DNA from: Candidatus Gastranaerophilales bacterium
Lineage (GTDB): Bacteria > Cyanobacteriota > Vampirovibrionia > Gastranaerophilales > Gastranaerophilaceae
Length of the DNA stretch: 64,000 nt
Assembly: GCA_910587815.1 (NCBI GenBank)
Contig: CAJUNK010000003.1
Location: 1 to 64,000 of the forward strand
Direction of reading: 5' to 3'
Shown: piece after piece, positions 34,045 to 42,920 of the stretch
Layout: each line of letters starts with the position of its first letter
How positions within the stretch are numbered: the stretch's first letter is position 1
Program-made: the position numbers and the translations under genes
Notes under the pieces: generated by a model
Database searches by the model: none
The model's input: only the letters and a program-made list of their open reading frames with translations
Told to the model about the DNA's origin: nothing

Positions 34045-36489
34045 ATGTTTGAAAGATTTACTGAAAAAGCAATCAGGGTAATTATGCTTGCACAAGAAGA
34101 AGCAAGACGCCTTGGTCATAATTTTGTAGGCACAGAACAGGTTCTGCTTGGCCTTATAGGTGAAGGTTCAGGTGTTGCTGCCAAAACTTTGAAATCTATG
34201 GGTGTGAACATTAAAGATGCAAGAGCTCAGGTAGAAAAAATTATTGGCAGGGGTTCAGGCTTTGTTGCTGTTGAAATCCCTTTTACTCCAAGGGCAAAAA
34301 AGGTTCTTGAATTATCTTGGGATGAGGCAAGACAGCTAGGGCATAATTATATTGGCACAGAACATCTTCTATTGGGCCTTATCAGAGAAGGTGAAGGTGT
34401 TGCTGCCAAGGTATTGGAAAATCTTGGTGTCGATTTAAATAAATGCAGAAGCAATGTTATAAAACTTCTTGGAGAAACACGTGCAGGCCAAGGACAACAA
34501 ACAACTACCACTGGTGCACCTCAATCTAAAGCTAAAACTCCAAGTTTGGATGAATTTGGTACAGATTTAACTTTAGCTGCACAAGAACAGAGACTTGATC
34601 CTGTTGTTGGGCGTGAAAAAGAAATAGAAAGAGTTATTCAGATACTTGCGCGTCGTACAAAAAATAATCCAATCTTAATAGGTGAGCCTGGTGTAGGTAA
34701 AACTGCCATAGCTCAAGGCTTAGCTATGAAAATTATTGATTGTGAAGTGCCAGATATCTTAGAAAATAAAAAAATCATTCAGCTTGACATGGGTCTATTA
34801 GTAGCAGGCACAAAATATAGAGGCGAATTTGAAGAGCGCCTAAAAAAGATTATGGATGAAATTAGACAAGCAGGAAATGTTATTCTTGTTATTGATGAAA
34901 TGCATACTCTTATTGGTGCAGGCGCAGCTGAAGGTGCTATTGATGCTGCAAATATTTTAAAACCCGCATTGTCTCGCGGTGAAATTCAAGTTATTGGTGC
35001 GACAACTCTTGATGAATACAGGAAACATATTGAAAAAGATTCTGCATTAGAAAGACGTTTTCAAATGGTGCTTGTTGAACAACCATCAATTGATGAAACT
35101 ATTCAAATAATTAAAGGTCTGAAATCTAAATATGAAGATCACCACAAATTGTTTATTTCAGATGAAGCTATTGTTGCTGCTACAGAGCTTTCCAGCAAGT
35201 TTATTACGGAAAGATTTTTACCTGATAAAGCAATAGACCTTATTGATGAAGCGGCTTCCAAGGTACGTTTAAATGTTTCAAGCTTGCCACCTGAAGGCAA
35301 GGAGCTTGAAAAAGAATTAAAAGCTACAATAAAAGAAAAAGAAGATGCCATTAGAAATCAAGAATTTGAAAAAGCTTCTGATTTAAGAGATTTAGAAGCA
35401 CAAATTAAGGATAAAATTAGAGAATATCAGGATTCATGGAAAAATACGCAAGATGCAAATAAACCTACAGTAGGTGTAGATGAAGTTGCTGCTGTTGTTT
35501 CAACCATAACAGGTATTCCTGTTACAAAAATAACCGAAGGCGAATCTGAAAGATTATTGAAACTGGAAGAAACTCTACATGCAAGAGTTATAGGACAAAA
35601 TGAGGCTGTCGTTGCTTTATCTAAAGCAATCAGACGTGCAAGGGTAGGTTTAAAATCACCAAACAGGCCTATTGGTAGTTTTATATTCTCTGGACCTACC
35701 GGTGTTGGTAAAACAGAACTTGCAAAAGCACTTGCTGAAGCTGTTTTTGGTTCTGAAGACAATATTGTCAGAATTGATATGTCTGAGTTTATGGAAAAAC
35801 ATACAACATCAAAACTGATTGGTTCTCCTCCTGGGTATGTTGGATATGATGATGGTGGACACATGACAGAAATCATCAGAAAGAAACCTTATTCTGTTGT
35901 GCTTTTTGATGAAATTGAAAAAGCACATCCTGATGTATTTAATATCATGCTTCAAATTTTGGATGATGGTCGCTTGACAGATTCTAAAGGACGATTGGTT
36001 AATTTTAAAAATACTATTATTATTATGACATCAAATGTTGGTGCCAGCATGATAACTTCAACACAGAAGCTTGGTTTTTCTGTTTCACAAGATTCCAAAA
36101 AGGATAAATATGAGAAACTGAAAGACACTGTAATGGAAGAAATGAAAAAATCTTTCAGACCAGAATTTTTAAATCGTATAGATGACATTATCGTGTTTGC
36201 TCATTTAAGCCAAGAAGAAATCAGACAGATTGTTGATCTTATGCTTAAAGATTTATTTAAACGTCTTGATGAAAGACAGTTAAATATTGAAGTAGGCGAT
36301 GATGTCAAGGATTTTCTTGCAAAAGAAGGCTATAATGAGGCTTATGGCGCAAGGCCTTTGAGACGTGTCATCCAAAAGAAAATTGAGGATGTGCTTGCAG
36401 AAGAAATTCTTACTGGCAAATATCAAAGCAATGATACGCTTGTAATGAAAATGGAAGATGATAAAATCATTATTGAAAAGAAAAATTAA
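34045..36489 (+). CDS. clpC: ClpC-type AAA+ unfoldase
   Basis: The 814-residue protein is a Hsp100 unfoldase that feeds substrates to ClpP. It has two Clp N repeats (residues ~3-145), a first AAA+ domain with Walker A GEPGVGKT (213-220), a UVR coiled-coil middle domain (EDAIRNQEFEKASDLRDLE) as in ClpC rather than ClpA, and a second AAA+ domain with Walker A GPTGVGKT (550-557). Both Walker B and arginine-finger regions look intact. ClpC in an outer-membrane bacterium points to a Cyanobacteria-related lineage. AAGGA precedes the ATG and a strong terminator follows. clpP is not in the window. Confidence 0.95.
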   Translation: MFERFTEKAIRVIMLAQEEARRLGHNFVGTEQVLLGLIGEGSGVAAKTLKSMGVNIKDARAQVEKIIGRGSGFVAVEIPFTPRAKKVLELSWDEARQLGHNYIGTEHLLLGLIREGEGVAAKVLENLGVDLNKCRSNVIKLLGETRAGQGQQTTTTGAPQSKAKTPSLDEFGTDLTLAAQEQRLDPVVGREKEIERVIQILARRTKNNPILIGEPGVGKTAIAQGLAMKIIDCEVPDILENKKIIQLDMGLLVAGTKYRGEFEERLKKIMDEIRQAGNVILVIDEMHTLIGAGAAEGAIDAANILKPALSRGEIQVIGATTLDEYRKHIEKDSALERRFQMVLVEQPSIDETIQIIKGLKSKYEDHHKLFISDEAIVAATELSSKFITERFLPDKAIDLIDEAASKVRLNVSSLPPEGKELEKELKATIKEKEDAIRNQEFEKASDLRDLEAQIKDKIREYQDSWKNTQDANKPTVGVDEVAAVVSTITGIPVTKITEGESERLLKLEETLHARVIGQNEAVVALSKAIRRARVGLKSPNRPIGSFIFSGPTGVGKTELAKALAEAVFGSEDNIVRIDMSEFMEKHTTSKLIGSPPGYVGYDDGGHMTEIIRKKPYSVVLFDEIEKAHPDVFNIMLQILDDGRLTDSKGRLVNFKNTIIIMTSNVGASMITSTQKLGFSVSQDSKKDKYEKLKDTVMEEMKKSFRPEFLNRIDDIIVFAHLSQEEIRQIVDLMLKDLFKRLDERQLNIEVGDDVKDFLAKEGYNEAYGARPLRRVIQKKIEDVLAEEILTGKYQSNDTLVMKMEDDKIIIEKKN

Positions 36490-36505
36490 TTAATATTATC
36501 AAAAT

Positions 36506-36544
36506 AATTAATTAGCCCGGAAATACAATCCGGGCTAATTAATA
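36506..36544. terminator. Rho-independent terminator after clpC
   Basis: TTAATTAGCCCGG pairs with CCGGGCTAATTAA across a short loop; a strong GC-containing stem with AT-rich flanks. Confidence 0.85.
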
Positions 36545-36550
36545 TTTCTC

Positions 36551-36579
36551 TTGCATAAAATTTACTATTCTAATAAAAT
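36551..36579 (+). promoter_or_regulatory. tRNA-Ser promoter
   Basis: -35 TTGCAT (36551-36556), 17-bp spacer, -10 TAAAAT (36574-36579). This is the same type as the promoters of tRNA-Lys and tRNA-Gln here. Confidence 0.75.
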
Positions 36580-36602
36580 GTTAATAAGAAGTTTGACACA
36601 AT

Positions 36603-36689
36603 GGAGAGGTGTCCGAGTGGTTTAAGGTGCAGACCTGGAACGTCTGTGTGGGGGCGACTCCACCGAGGGTTCGAATCCCTCCCTTTCCG
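36603..36689 (+). tRNA. tRNA-Ser (anticodon GGA)
   Basis: Acceptor GGAGAGG pairs with CCTTTCC, discriminator G. The anticodon arm CAGAC-CTGGAAC-GTCTG gives GGA (reads UCC and UCU). A long variable arm marks it as class II. The T arm is GAGGG-TTCGAAT-CCCTC. Confidence 0.96.
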
Positions 36690-36711
36690 TTTTTCGGTTG
36701 ATGGGTTTTTT

Positions 36712-37677
36712 ATGGATAACATTCCAGTTTTTATGTCTAGCGATAATAATTTTGCCCCTTTTGTTGCAACTACAATGGCGTCTATTTTAAAAAATACAGA
36801 AGCCTTTATTGATTTTTATGTACTTGATTGCGGCATTTCAAATAAAAACAAGAAAAAAATTCAAAATACTTATAAATATTTTAAAAATTTTAATATTGAA
36901 TTTTTGCATATTGATGCCAATAGGGATTTTGCTGATTTTCCTGAAATGAAATATATATCAAAGGCAATGTACTCTAGATTTTTAATACCAAAATTAAAAC
37001 CTGAACTAAATAAAGCTATTTATACTGATATTGATGTAGCCTTTACTGGTGATATTTTACGACTTTATGAAATTAATTTAGAAAATCACATTATAGGTGC
37101 GGTTCCAATTTATAGACAGAATGAAATTGCAGAATTTCTTCATCAAATCAAGGAGCGCCTAGAGCTTGAAAATATTTATGATATTTTAATGAGTGGACTT
37201 TTGTTGATTGATTGTGAAAAATGGAACGAGGCAAATGTTACCGATGAACTTTTAAGCCTAACGACCAAACTTGCTAAAGAAAATAAACTTATATTTCCAG
37301 ATATGGATGTTTTAAATAAATATTTTGGTACTAATTATAAACATTTAGATAAATGTTTTTGTATAATTCCAAAAACTCTAAAGTCAAATTTCACAAGCAA
37401 GGAGATTGATAACTTGATTGCAAATCAAGTTATTTGTCATTTTGCTGGTGGTGGCAAATGGAAACCATGGAATAATAAGCATCTTGAAGGTGCACAATAT
37501 TTTTGGAAATGTGTAAAATATACGGATTTTCAAAATGAAATACAAAATATACATAGAAATTTTGTTATAAAATCTTTTTTTTATAACATTTTCAATTTCT
37601 TTAAACCTTATTTTAGACGTGGAAAAAATTTTATAAAAAATCAAATTATTTTAAAAATAAAAAATTATAACTCCTGA
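36712..37677 (+). CDS. GT8-family glycosyltransferase
   Basis: The 321-residue enzyme belongs to glycosyltransferase family 8 (LgtC/GspA type): an N-terminal nucleotide-sugar fold, the metal-binding DxD in YTDIDVAFTGDI (about residues 103-114), and the C-terminal HFAGGGKWKPW motif. Such enzymes add hexoses from UDP-sugars to lipopolysaccharide or other surface glycans at the cytoplasmic membrane face. A basic tail with aromatic residues (KSFFYNIFNFFKPYF) may attach it to the membrane. The reading frame is open back through the tRNA-Ser gene, so ATG 36712 is the first sensible start; its ribosome site is weak. Confidence 0.88.
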   Translation: MDNIPVFMSSDNNFAPFVATTMASILKNTEAFIDFYVLDCGISNKNKKKIQNTYKYFKNFNIEFLHIDANRDFADFPEMKYISKAMYSRFLIPKLKPELNKAIYTDIDVAFTGDILRLYEINLENHIIGAVPIYRQNEIAEFLHQIKERLELENIYDILMSGLLLIDCEKWNEANVTDELLSLTTKLAKENKLIFPDMDVLNKYFGTNYKHLDKCFCIIPKTLKSNFTSKEIDNLIANQVICHFAGGGKWKPWNNKHLEGAQYFWKCVKYTDFQNEIQNIHRNFVIKSFFYNIFNFFKPYFRRGKNFIKNQIILKIKNYNS

Positions 37678-37733
37678 GCACTATTTTTGTTTAATTAAAA
37701 GCCTAAAATAAGGTTTTAATATAAAATACTTTT

Positions 37734-39338
37734 ATGATTAAATTTGCTAGATATTTATTTTTTATTTTTTTATTGGCAGCCATCTTGCCCCTTGTTTGCC
37801 TTTTTGTTTATTCAAATAAAAAAATTGCAAAAATGGAATATAGTGCTTCCCACCATATTTTAAACGCCATCTCAAGAGAATTAAACTATAATATTGAAAA
37901 TTATTTAAAGATTGAAACTGCCAATGTAATGCAGAAACTTTATTCGCCAAAAATTAAAAAATATACAAGATCTCTGATTATTGATACATTTCCAAATGCA
38001 AAAATAGAATTTTTATCCCAATTTCCTGATAAAATCACATATTACTATGAAATTAATAACAAGGATGCGTATCCAAAATTATATTGCACTGTCATTATTC
38101 CTTTTATGGAGGATGATATTCGAGGAATTAAGATTACCAAGCCTGTTGAAATAGATAAATTAAAACTGCCTGGACCTTATGATATTGAGTTTTATTTTGG
38201 AAATAAAATAGAAAATAAAAATTTAATTGATAAAATGTATGCAATTGAAACCCCAAAAGAAATTCAAGGTTTTAAAAAAAATCTAAAATATCTTTCACTT
38301 GGTATTCCAAAGCAAAAAAATATTGCATTTAAAATTTTTAACTTTGATAAAAATTATACTAAAAACGATATTACGGTGCTTATAAAAACTAGCTGGCATA
38401 TTCCGCCTGCTAATCCTTATGAAAGACGTGCGGGACTTTTTATAATAATAGCCGGGGCACTTTTGAGTTTGCTGGTTGCACGGTATATTGATATAAACTT
38501 CATCATACCTTTTTTAAAGCTTTCTGCTGCTGCAAATCGTGTAAAGGCCGGTGACTTAAATATAACTGTAAAAATTAACACCAAACAAAAAATTGTACAG
38601 GAAACTTTTGTAAATTTTAATGAAATGGTAAAAGGATTAAAAGAAAAAGAAGAATTAAGGGCAGGTTTTATAAGGAATTTAACACATGATTTAAGAACGC
38701 CATTAATTGCACAAGAACGTGCATTATCTATGATTTCAAGTAAATTTGCAGAATTGAATCTGCAAGACGAGATAGAACTTGCAAAGAGTTTAGAAAAAAA
38801 TACAAATCATTTGCTTCGTATGGTAAATATGCTTTTAGAATCATATCAATTTAATGTTAAAAAAGAAGATATGGAATATGAAAAGATTAATCTTTATACA
38901 TTAATTGAAGATTGTTTTATTAAGATAAAACCACTTGCTGATGACAAAATGATTAATCTTAAAAACTTAATTCAACCAAATAAATATTACATTCATACGG
39001 ATAAAACCTGTATAGAACGCATAGTAATTAATCTTGTGGCAAATTCTATTGATAATTTGAAAAAAGAAGGCTGCATTAAAATTGATGCTATTTGGAATGG
39101 AGAAAATTATAAAATAATAATTGAAGATAATGGAAATGGCATACCTGATGAAGATATTGAACATATTTTCGACAGATATTATAGTTCAAAATCTTTCAAT
39201 AGAAAAATTGGTTCAGGTCTTGGACTTGATGTATGTAAAAAGTTAACAGAAATATTAGATGGTAAAATTGAAATTGAAAGCAAAATAGATAAATATACAA
39301 AATTTACAATAACTTTACCAAATAGATTAAAGGAATAA
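37734..39338 (+). CDS. Membrane sensor histidine kinase
   Basis: The 534-residue kinase has a transmembrane helix at about 7-26, a periplasmic sensor region to ~232, a second helix at ~236-255, a HAMP segment (AAANRVKAGDLNITVKI), then the HisKA box NLTHDLRTPLIAQERALS near 318-335 and an ATPase domain (N box NLVANSID, G1 DNGNGIPDEDI, G2 GSGLGLDVCKKL). All key residues are present. It is followed one base later by a NarL-type response regulator and almost certainly pairs with it. NarL regulators usually pair with HisKA_3 kinases, so this partnership is atypical. Confidence 0.92.
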   Translation: MIKFARYLFFIFLLAAILPLVCLFVYSNKKIAKMEYSASHHILNAISRELNYNIENYLKIETANVMQKLYSPKIKKYTRSLIIDTFPNAKIEFLSQFPDKITYYYEINNKDAYPKLYCTVIIPFMEDDIRGIKITKPVEIDKLKLPGPYDIEFYFGNKIENKNLIDKMYAIETPKEIQGFKKNLKYLSLGIPKQKNIAFKIFNFDKNYTKNDITVLIKTSWHIPPANPYERRAGLFIIIAGALLSLLVARYIDINFIIPFLKLSAAANRVKAGDLNITVKINTKQKIVQETFVNFNEMVKGLKEKEELRAGFIRNLTHDLRTPLIAQERALSMISSKFAELNLQDEIELAKSLEKNTNHLLRMVNMLLESYQFNVKKEDMEYEKINLYTLIEDCFIKIKPLADDKMINLKNLIQPNKYYIHTDKTCIERIVINLVANSIDNLKKEGCIKIDAIWNGENYKIIIEDNGNGIPDEDIEHIFDRYYSSKSFNRKIGSGLGLDVCKKLTEILDGKIEIESKIDKYTKFTITLPNRLKE

Positions 39339-39339
39339 A

Positions 39340-39999
39340 ATGGATATAAAAATAATATTAGTAGAAGACCATGAGCTAACAAGAAAAGGGATTTCTTATG
39401 GTTTAAAACCTTTTAAAAATATAAAGATTAGTGGAGAATTTGAAAACGGCAAACAGGCCGTAGATTTTATCAGAACTTGTCCAATTCAAGATGTACCTGA
39501 TGTTGTTTTAATGGATATAGCAATGCCGGTTTTAAACGGAATTGACGCTTCAAAAAGGATTATGGCAATAAATTCAGATATAAAAATTATAATGCTTACA
39601 TCGATTGATGAAAAAGAAACGGTTTTAAATGCTTTTGCATCGGGTGCCAAAGCTTATGCGATGAAAAATATTAATATAGATAAGCTTGAAGGCATTATAA
39701 AAATGGTTATGAATAATGAAGTTTGGATTGCGCCTGAAATTGCCCACTATATTTTAGATGTTTTTTCTGGAATGGAACAAATAGAATCAGTTAAACCTGT
39801 TAATGATTTCAAATTAACAAACCGTGAAAAAGAAATTTTATCTTTAATTTCAAAAGGCATGAGTAATAAAGATATTGCAAATAAACTTATAATTTCTTTA
39901 TATACTGTAAAAAACCATGTAAAAAGTATTATTCAAAAGCTTGCTGTTGAAGATAGAACCCAGGCAGCTATTTTAGCCCTTACGGAAAAAATAGTATAA
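39340..39999 (+). CDS. NarL/FixJ-family response regulator
   Basis: The 219-residue protein has an N-terminal receiver domain: acidic pocket VEDHE, phosphoacceptor Asp in VLMDIAMPVLNG (residue ~60), Thr in IIMLTSID and Lys in GAKAYAMK. The C-terminal LuxR-type helix-turn-helix includes LTNREKEILSLISKGMSNKDIA and YTVKNHVKSIIQKL. It is predicted to bind DNA as a phosphorylated dimer. It starts one base after the kinase stop codon, so they form a two-component operon. Target genes cannot be read from the sequence. Confidence 0.94.
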   Translation: MDIKIILVEDHELTRKGISYGLKPFKNIKISGEFENGKQAVDFIRTCPIQDVPDVVLMDIAMPVLNGIDASKRIMAINSDIKIIMLTSIDEKETVLNAFASGAKAYAMKNINIDKLEGIIKMVMNNEVWIAPEIAHYILDVFSGMEQIESVKPVNDFKLTNREKEILSLISKGMSNKDIANKLIISLYTVKNHVKSIIQKLAVEDRTQAAILALTEKIV

Positions 40000-40105
40000 T
40001 ATTTTAAAACTTACTAGCAAATTATTTTATTTTCATGTTTTATATTAGCCCCACCCTTTTAAAATATAGTATAATAGTTTAAAAATAATAAACACGAGGA
40101 AATTA

Positions 40106-40660
40106 ATGAGAATAACATCCATAGGTGCAAACTATAATACCCTAAGACCACAAAACCAAAATATAGGCTTTGGACAATTTCAGGATAAAAAAGTTAAAAA
40201 AGCTTATGAAGGGATAGCCATAGACCCTGAATTTAATGATGTCGAAGAAATTTATAAAAGAGATGTGGCCGGGTGTAAATACATCGAAAAATCACCTTAT
40301 GTTACAGTAAAAGGTGCTAAAGATAAAAAAGGCAAATATTTCATATATGCTGTTGCCAATAAAGATGCAATTAAGAAACATAAAAATAAAAAATTCTATG
40401 ATAATGTGCGTGAAATGTATCCAAAAAGCTGTATTGATTACTACCCGCCTAATAAAATAGCTGTAAAGTCAGGAATAGTAAAAAAAGAACCGGAATTTTT
40501 AACAGTTATAGCAGACTATAGTGATGCATACGATTTATATGATATCTTTATAAAACAAGATAAAAATTATAATAAACCGCCTGAGCCGCCGGAACCACAA
40601 TACTCTGATGAAGAAGATAATTTTACAAAGAATTTGCGGCTTGAAGGACATATTTGGTAA
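40106..40660 (+). CDS. Hypothetical protein with N-terminal F-x-G-type tag
   Basis: I recognise no family. The 184-residue protein begins MRITSIGANY and reaches NQNIGFGQF at residues 17-25, the tag pattern shared with proteins at 13655, 40756 and 45366. The core is a basic alpha/beta domain (YVTVKGAKDKKGKYFIYAVA) and the C-terminus is Pro/Glu-rich and acidic (PPEPPEPQYSDEEDN). There is no signal peptide or membrane helix. A TATAAT lies at 40070-40075 and CGAGG precedes the ATG. Confidence 0.6.
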   Translation: MRITSIGANYNTLRPQNQNIGFGQFQDKKVKKAYEGIAIDPEFNDVEEIYKRDVAGCKYIEKSPYVTVKGAKDKKGKYFIYAVANKDAIKKHKNKKFYDNVREMYPKSCIDYYPPNKIAVKSGIVKKEPEFLTVIADYSDAYDLYDIFIKQDKNYNKPPEPPEPQYSDEEDNFTKNLRLEGHIW

Positions 40661-40755
40661 AGTTTTGTTAAGTTTTTTATATATTATTAGCAAAAAATGT
40701 AATTCACCTATTTTATAGTAACGAATAAAACTATAAAAAGGGTGGTTATTTCCTC

Positions 40756-42741
40756 ATGCCATTATCGGTTAAGAATTTTAATTATAATTCTGCCGCGTCC
40801 TCTAATGCTGTTCATTTCACAGGCATAAAGACAGGTAAGTTTTCCAACCTTAAAACTTTAAAAAATATTTCAAAATTAAGACTTGATGGCATATATCAAA
40901 CACTTGAAAATAAAATTGCCCCGGGCTTTATTCAGCAAAACGGCAGCAATTTTTTCTATAAAAAGGCAAATTCATTTTTAGATGCACTAAAATACCCGTT
41001 TACAAAAATGCCCTTAGAAATATTAAACGGAATTGCAAATAAATTTGATATTCCAAGTTTAAAAAACAGTAATCTGCTTGCAAAATTCAGACAAAATGCT
41101 GAAACGAAAAAATACGAAAGAGCATTTCGCGGCTTAATCCAAAACGGAAGTGCTTTTATTGAAAAAAACGGCACTAATGCAGATAAAATAGAAGATGGAT
41201 TTTATAAACTTTTTAATGAAAACCTGGCGCCTGAAAAAGCAAAATATAATACTACCCATGAACGCACAATAGTGCGCTTTGTTTCAGGATTTACCGCAGC
41301 AACAATTCTTGGTAATGATTTTTATAATAAATCAATAATGAACGGTAAAACTGATGCCGAGGCTAAAAAAGAGGCAAAGAGCAAAAGAAATCAGGAAATA
41401 ATTGAAAATACACAAGAAGCTATAACGCAATATTTTACACTTAGTGTAGCATCAGGTTTTGTAAATAATTCCGCATTTGGGGCACCTGTTTTAAACACAG
41501 TATTGAGTCTTGTTTCCCGTATAACATCAAGGCTGTCCACAGGAAGGCCCTTAACCAGAATTAAACCTGAAAATATTGCAAAGGCACCTTTAAAGACACT
41601 TTCTGTTGAAGAATTTTCAGATGCTGTTAAAAATAATAAGCCTGTTGAATTTAAGGATAGAGAATTTATCCAAAATAAAGGCGAAGATAAAAAACATATT
41701 TTAAGCTTCAAAAATATTCTCCTTGTCTGCCTTACAAGTATTGGTACAGGCTTTGCATTTAAGGGGATTAAAAATACAAAAGCGTTTAATGATGTTAAGG
41801 ATTTGGTTTTAAATCTAAAACCTGTAAATAATGCACTGCAAAAATATCACAATGCGACAATAAGAAAAATATATTTAAACAATGATGAAATGCAAGATTT
41901 TACCGAAGCATTGCGCAAAAGCGGTCATAAAAATATGGCAAAGTATTATTCAAATAAACAACAAACCTTAACCCCAAATAAAGACAGAAAATTCTTCATT
42001 GGAGAATATGAAAAATTTACAAAAATTCCATTATTAAACATTGAAATATCAAACAAAGAATTGTACACTTTACCCCTGGCTCCGTTTAAGATTGCAAAAG
42101 AAATAATCGGATACCCCTATAAGCTTGCAAACAACTTACTTCAAGGGCTCGGCTTAATAAAGAAAGATGAGAAAAAACTTAAAAATGATATAAATTTAAT
42201 AAATACATATCTTGATTTTAAAAAGCAAGCGGCAAAATTTAACAACAAAACTGACAGTAAAGAATTTTTGGAACATTATGCAAAACATATTGATGAAAAT
42301 TGGTATAGCGCGCTAAATAAAGAGACAAAATCAAATGTTAATAATTGCGATATTGGTAAATTAACAGCACTTTTAGGCGTATTTACATCTATCTATTTTT
42401 CAACAACAGATGATTACAATGCAACCTTAAAGCAAACGGGCGATATTGAAAAAGCAAACAAAGATGCACGCTTAAGAGGTGTAAATAAAATTATAAGAAC
42501 AGCGGTTCAGTGCGTATTTTTGGGTTTAAATAATTTATTTAAAATTCCATATTCTAAAAGTCTGCTTGGTGCAGGAATTATAACGGCTGGCTGCACAATT
42601 TTGACTGATAGTGTTTCAAGGATTTTATCCGGTATGCCGTTTAGAAAAATGAACAAAGAACAACTTGAAGAATATAATAAAAACAAAAAAGAAGGAGCGT
42701 TAAAATGGTATTATAATGCGCTAGACAAGCTTACAGACTAA
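40756..42741 (+). CDS. F-x-G-tagged hypothetical protein with duplicated module
   Basis: The 661-residue protein begins with the tag MPLSVKNFNY...NAVHFTGIK (F-x-G at 21-23). It contains two related ~100-residue modules, at about 166-276 and 535-634. Each has a hydrophobic helix, an Ala/Lys-rich linker, a stretch containing I-x2-T-x-Q, more hydrophobic helix, and an ending of type SR-x-L-x-(S/T)G-x-P (SRLSTGRPLTRI and SRILSGMPFRKM). Several segments (such as FVSGFTAATILG) could cross or associate with a membrane. The rest is basic and Lys/Asn-rich. No family is recognised. A terminator follows. Confidence 0.62.
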   Translation: MPLSVKNFNYNSAASSNAVHFTGIKTGKFSNLKTLKNISKLRLDGIYQTLENKIAPGFIQQNGSNFFYKKANSFLDALKYPFTKMPLEILNGIANKFDIPSLKNSNLLAKFRQNAETKKYERAFRGLIQNGSAFIEKNGTNADKIEDGFYKLFNENLAPEKAKYNTTHERTIVRFVSGFTAATILGNDFYNKSIMNGKTDAEAKKEAKSKRNQEIIENTQEAITQYFTLSVASGFVNNSAFGAPVLNTVLSLVSRITSRLSTGRPLTRIKPENIAKAPLKTLSVEEFSDAVKNNKPVEFKDREFIQNKGEDKKHILSFKNILLVCLTSIGTGFAFKGIKNTKAFNDVKDLVLNLKPVNNALQKYHNATIRKIYLNNDEMQDFTEALRKSGHKNMAKYYSNKQQTLTPNKDRKFFIGEYEKFTKIPLLNIEISNKELYTLPLAPFKIAKEIIGYPYKLANNLLQGLGLIKKDEKKLKNDINLINTYLDFKKQAAKFNNKTDSKEFLEHYAKHIDENWYSALNKETKSNVNNCDIGKLTALLGVFTSIYFSTTDDYNATLKQTGDIEKANKDARLRGVNKIIRTAVQCVFLGLNNLFKIPYSKSLLGAGIITAGCTILTDSVSRILSGMPFRKMNKEQLEEYNKNKKEGALKWYYNALDKLTD

Positions 42742-42775
42742 AATTCCTATTTCCTCATTTTGGAGACAATACAGT

Positions 42776-42806
42776 GCGGGCATTTTCACAAAAATGCCCT
42801 TTTTTT
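42776..42806 (+). terminator. Rho-independent terminator
   Basis: GGGCATTTT pairs with AAAATGCCC, followed by seven T's. Confidence 0.88.
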
Positions 42807-42847
42807 CATCAGACAAAACAAGAAATTTATAACTTTAAAGGAAAAAA

Positions 42848-42920
42848 TGGGCCTGGTGGGACTCGAACCCACGACCAAAAGATTAAGAGTCTCCTGCGCT
42901 ACCAACTGCGCTACAGGCCC
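42848..42920 (-). tRNA. tRNA-Lys (anticodon CTT)
   Basis: On the minus strand acceptor GGGCCTG pairs with CAGGCCC, discriminator A. The anticodon arm GGAGA-CTCTTAA-TCTTT gives CTT (reads AAG). The T arm is GTGGG-TTCGAGT-CCCAC. 73 nt, no encoded CCA. Confidence 0.96.

Noticed and set aside
36601..36711. N-terminal extension of the glycosyltransferase through the tRNA-Ser gene
   Set aside because: The frame is open, but the 37 extra codons are translated tRNA sequence; the GT8 fold begins at ATG 36712.
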